Shown piece after piece: positions 62,583 to 64,000 of a stretch of 64,000 nucleotides of DNA. Each line of letters opens with the position of its first letter. Position 1 is the stretch's first letter. Under the pieces are notes generated by a model. The model saw only the letters and a program-made list of their open reading frames with translations, was not told the DNA's origin and did no database searches. The DNA is taken from positions 248,001-312,000 of the forward strand of contig NZ_CP101655.1 in the NCBI RefSeq assembly GCF_028830055.1, in the 5' to 3' direction. The DNA is from Pseudomonas serboccidentalis (lineage in GTDB: Bacteria > Pseudomonadota > Gammaproteobacteria > Pseudomonadales > Pseudomonadaceae). The position numbers were made by a program, and so were the translations under genes.

Positions 62583-63470
62583 GTGACGATGGTCAGCCTG
62601 GACCGTTTTGACACGTTCAAAGCCGTGGTGGAGGCCGGGTCACTGACGGCCGCCGCCGATACGTTGGGCCAGACCCGGGCAGTGGTGAGTTTCAACCTCA
62701 AACGGCTGGAAGAGGAACTGGGCGTCACGTTGCTCACGCGCAACACCCGACAACTGGCCCTGACCGATGCCGGCGAACGCTTTTATCGACGCTGTTTGCG
62801 CACCCTCGACGAAGCGCGACTGGCGATCGAGGAAGCGCGTTCCGAGCATTCGCAACTCAAGGGCACGTTGCGCATCACCACCACCGTGGAATTTGCCCTG
62901 GCCCAAGTGGTGCCGGCGCTGGAGGTGTTTCGTCAGCAACAGCCGCAATTGAACATCCACCTGTCGACGTCCTCGACCCATGCCGATCTGATCTCCGAGC
63001 GCTTTGACATGGCGATCCGCCTGGGCCGCATGCACGACTCCAATCTGCGGGCGGTGCAGTTGTCGACGTTCGAAGTGTTTGCAGTGGCGGCGCCAGGTTT
63101 GGTCGAGCGCTTCACGCCGGTGGCCACGCTGGCGACGCTGGAGTCGATGCCGACGCTGGGGCATGGGCGAGTGCCGGAAATGACGGTCACTGACCCGGCC
63201 GGCAGCGAGCACGTCTACCAGCCCAAACCGGGGACCACCGCCATCGTCGCCGACAACTCGGCGACGTTGCGTGCGTTTGCGTTGACCGGGCAAGGCGTGG
63301 CGATTTTGCCGCAATGGTTGATTCAGGATGATCTGGAGGCCGGGCGTTTGGTGCGCTTGCTGGCCGATTACCGTTTTGCCCAACAGGGGGTGTATGCGCT
63401 GTACCCGGATACCCGGCATTTGCCGCTGAAGGTGCGGGCGTTTATTGATTTCATGAAGGGGTGGGGCTGA
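62583..63470 (+). CDS. LysR-family regulator divergent from the MFS exporter
   Basis: A 295-residue regulator. HTH with FDTFKAVVEAGSLTAAADTL and RAVVSFNLKRLEEELG; effector domain with SERFDMAIRLGRMHDSNLRA and LTGQGVAILPQWLIQDDLEA. Starts at 62568 (TTG, inside the palindrome), 62583 (GTG) and 62589 (ATG) are in frame; the GTG has AGAGAG 5 nt upstream, and I choose it, without certainty. Confidence 0.85.
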   Translation: MTMVSLDRFDTFKAVVEAGSLTAAADTLGQTRAVVSFNLKRLEEELGVTLLTRNTRQLALTDAGERFYRRCLRTLDEARLAIEEARSEHSQLKGTLRITTTVEFALAQVVPALEVFRQQQPQLNIHLSTSSTHADLISERFDMAIRLGRMHDSNLRAVQLSTFEVFAVAAPGLVERFTPVATLATLESMPTLGHGRVPEMTVTDPAGSEHVYQPKPGTTAIVADNSATLRAFALTGQGVAILPQWLIQDDLEAGRLVRLLADYRFAQQGVYALYPDTRHLPLKVRAFIDFMKGWG

Positions 63471-63497
63471 GGATCTCGAGTGATTGTTCCGGCCTCT

Positions 63498-63589
63498 TCG
63501 CGGGCAAGCCACGCTCCCACAGGTTTTTGTGTCGTTCTGGATATCTGTGTACGCCGCAAAACCTTGTGGGAGCGTGGCTTGCCCGCGAT
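63498..63589. repeat. REP family D inverted pair
   Basis: TCGCGGGCAAGCCACGCTCC and GGAGCGTGGCTTGCCCGCGA, 22 nt beyond the LysR stop. Confidence 0.88.
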
Positions 63590-63604
63590 GGGGGCGCCTC
63601 GGTC

Positions 63605-64000
63605 TCAGAGCTTCCCACGCAACCCGAACCGCTTCATCAACGTCGACTCCAGCAACCCTTTGGGCAGCAGTGTCGCCAGCAACGGCAACGCCCGGCTGCC
63701 ATTCCCGATGCGAATCAACCGCGGCGGCTTGTCCTGTTGCACAGCCTTGAGCAGTTGCGCGGCAAACTCACTGGTCGGCGTCGGTTTGTCCTGCGAGGCC
63801 TTGGCCCGCGCGCGGATCCCCTCACGCAACGGAAACCACGGCGATTGCTCGTTGATCAACTGCTCCGCCTCATGCCCGGCATTCTTGGCGAAGCTCGACT
63901 GAATCGCCCCGGGCTGCACTTCCATCAGGCGAATGCCGAACGGCGCCAGTTCCATGCGCAACGCATCGCTCAGGGCATGCACGGCGGCTTTCGAGGCGCA
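63605..64000 (-). CDS. Short-chain dehydrogenase, N-terminal part outside window
   Basis: The last 131 codons of an SDR. The frame is open at the right edge and begins CASKAAVHALSDALRMELAP, so the active-site Tyr of YxxxK is the codon just outside. VQPGAIQSS follows, then a C-terminal extension (LATLLPKGLLESTLMKRFGL). Substrate unknown. Confidence 0.85.
   Translation of the reverse strand, partial: CASKAAVHALSDALRMELAPFGIRLMEVQPGAIQSSFAKNAGHEAEQLINEQSPWFPLREGIRARAKASQDKPTPTSEFAAQLLKAVQQDKPPRLIRIGNGSRALPLLATLLPKGLLESTLMKRFGLRGKL

Overview
The window looks like chromosomal DNA of a fluorescent Pseudomonas (P. fluorescens group). Support comes from the high G+C and a codon use rich in G and C at third positions, the Pseudomonas-type gene sets (fused cysNC, hmgRABC, folE-folX-folM monapterin genes, lrgAB with a LysR gene, DUF3509 and DUF6124 proteins), and about twenty REP/REPIN palindromes of several Pseudomonas-like families between genes. 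There are no rRNA or tRNA genes, no CRISPR array, no recognisable transposase and no phage genes.

Layout. 0-10 kb: the 3' end of cysNC (sulfate activation), a YihG-like acyltransferase with pta, DUF3565/slyD, glutathione peroxidase, an Old Yellow Enzyme, a GT4 glycosyltransferase, a CysZ-like sulfate permease and trxB. 10-18 kb: a minus-strand operon folM-folE-folX-DUF1244-hopJ for tetrahydromonapterin, then what I read as a blue-light module: a class II LitR/PplR-like MerR regulator, a PilZ-like protein and a short LOV photoreceptor, followed by a flavodoxin and a LysR-lrgAB holin-like set. 18-21 kb: a class II aldolase-family protein overlapping an alpha/beta hydrolase, and an SDR.

21.0-26.2 kb is the clearest accessory block. 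It is visibly richer in A+T and holds a frameshifted toxin-like gene with a small intact downstream gene (possible immunity), a poorly coding stretch with a minus-strand terminator, and a 1160-residue dermonecrotic-toxin-like (DUF6543-type) protein with two tandem copies of its core module and no obvious C-terminal effector domain. 26-32 kb: hmgR and hmgABC (tyrosine/homogentisate catabolism) with an aromatic-acid MFS transporter. 32-40 kb: a SirB1-like protein, a leucine-dehydrogenase-like enzyme that has lost a key lysine, SOS-controlled yebG, PsiE-like and DUF3509 proteins, a serine transporter with sdaA and a LysR regulator, and hpf.

40-49 kb: two complete iron cell-surface-signalling sets, back to back. 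fecIRA (citrate-type) points left; a second sigma/FecR/TonB-receptor set points right behind a DUF3649 gene and what appears to be the stump of a deleted PepSY gene. One Fur-box-like site lies between the two. 49-55 kb: an AraC regulator, a DMT exporter, a DUF2165 protein with a probable TTG start, a GhrB/TkrA-type reductase, a structured non-coding stretch, DUF6124, and a LysR regulator. 55-61 kb: a NodT/FUSC/DUF1656/HlyD efflux cassette. 61-64 kb: a SnoaL/DUF4440-like protein with a 14-TM MFS exporter, divergent from a LysR gene across a perfect palindrome, and a truncated SDR at the edge.

All family calls come from reading the sequences; no searches were run.
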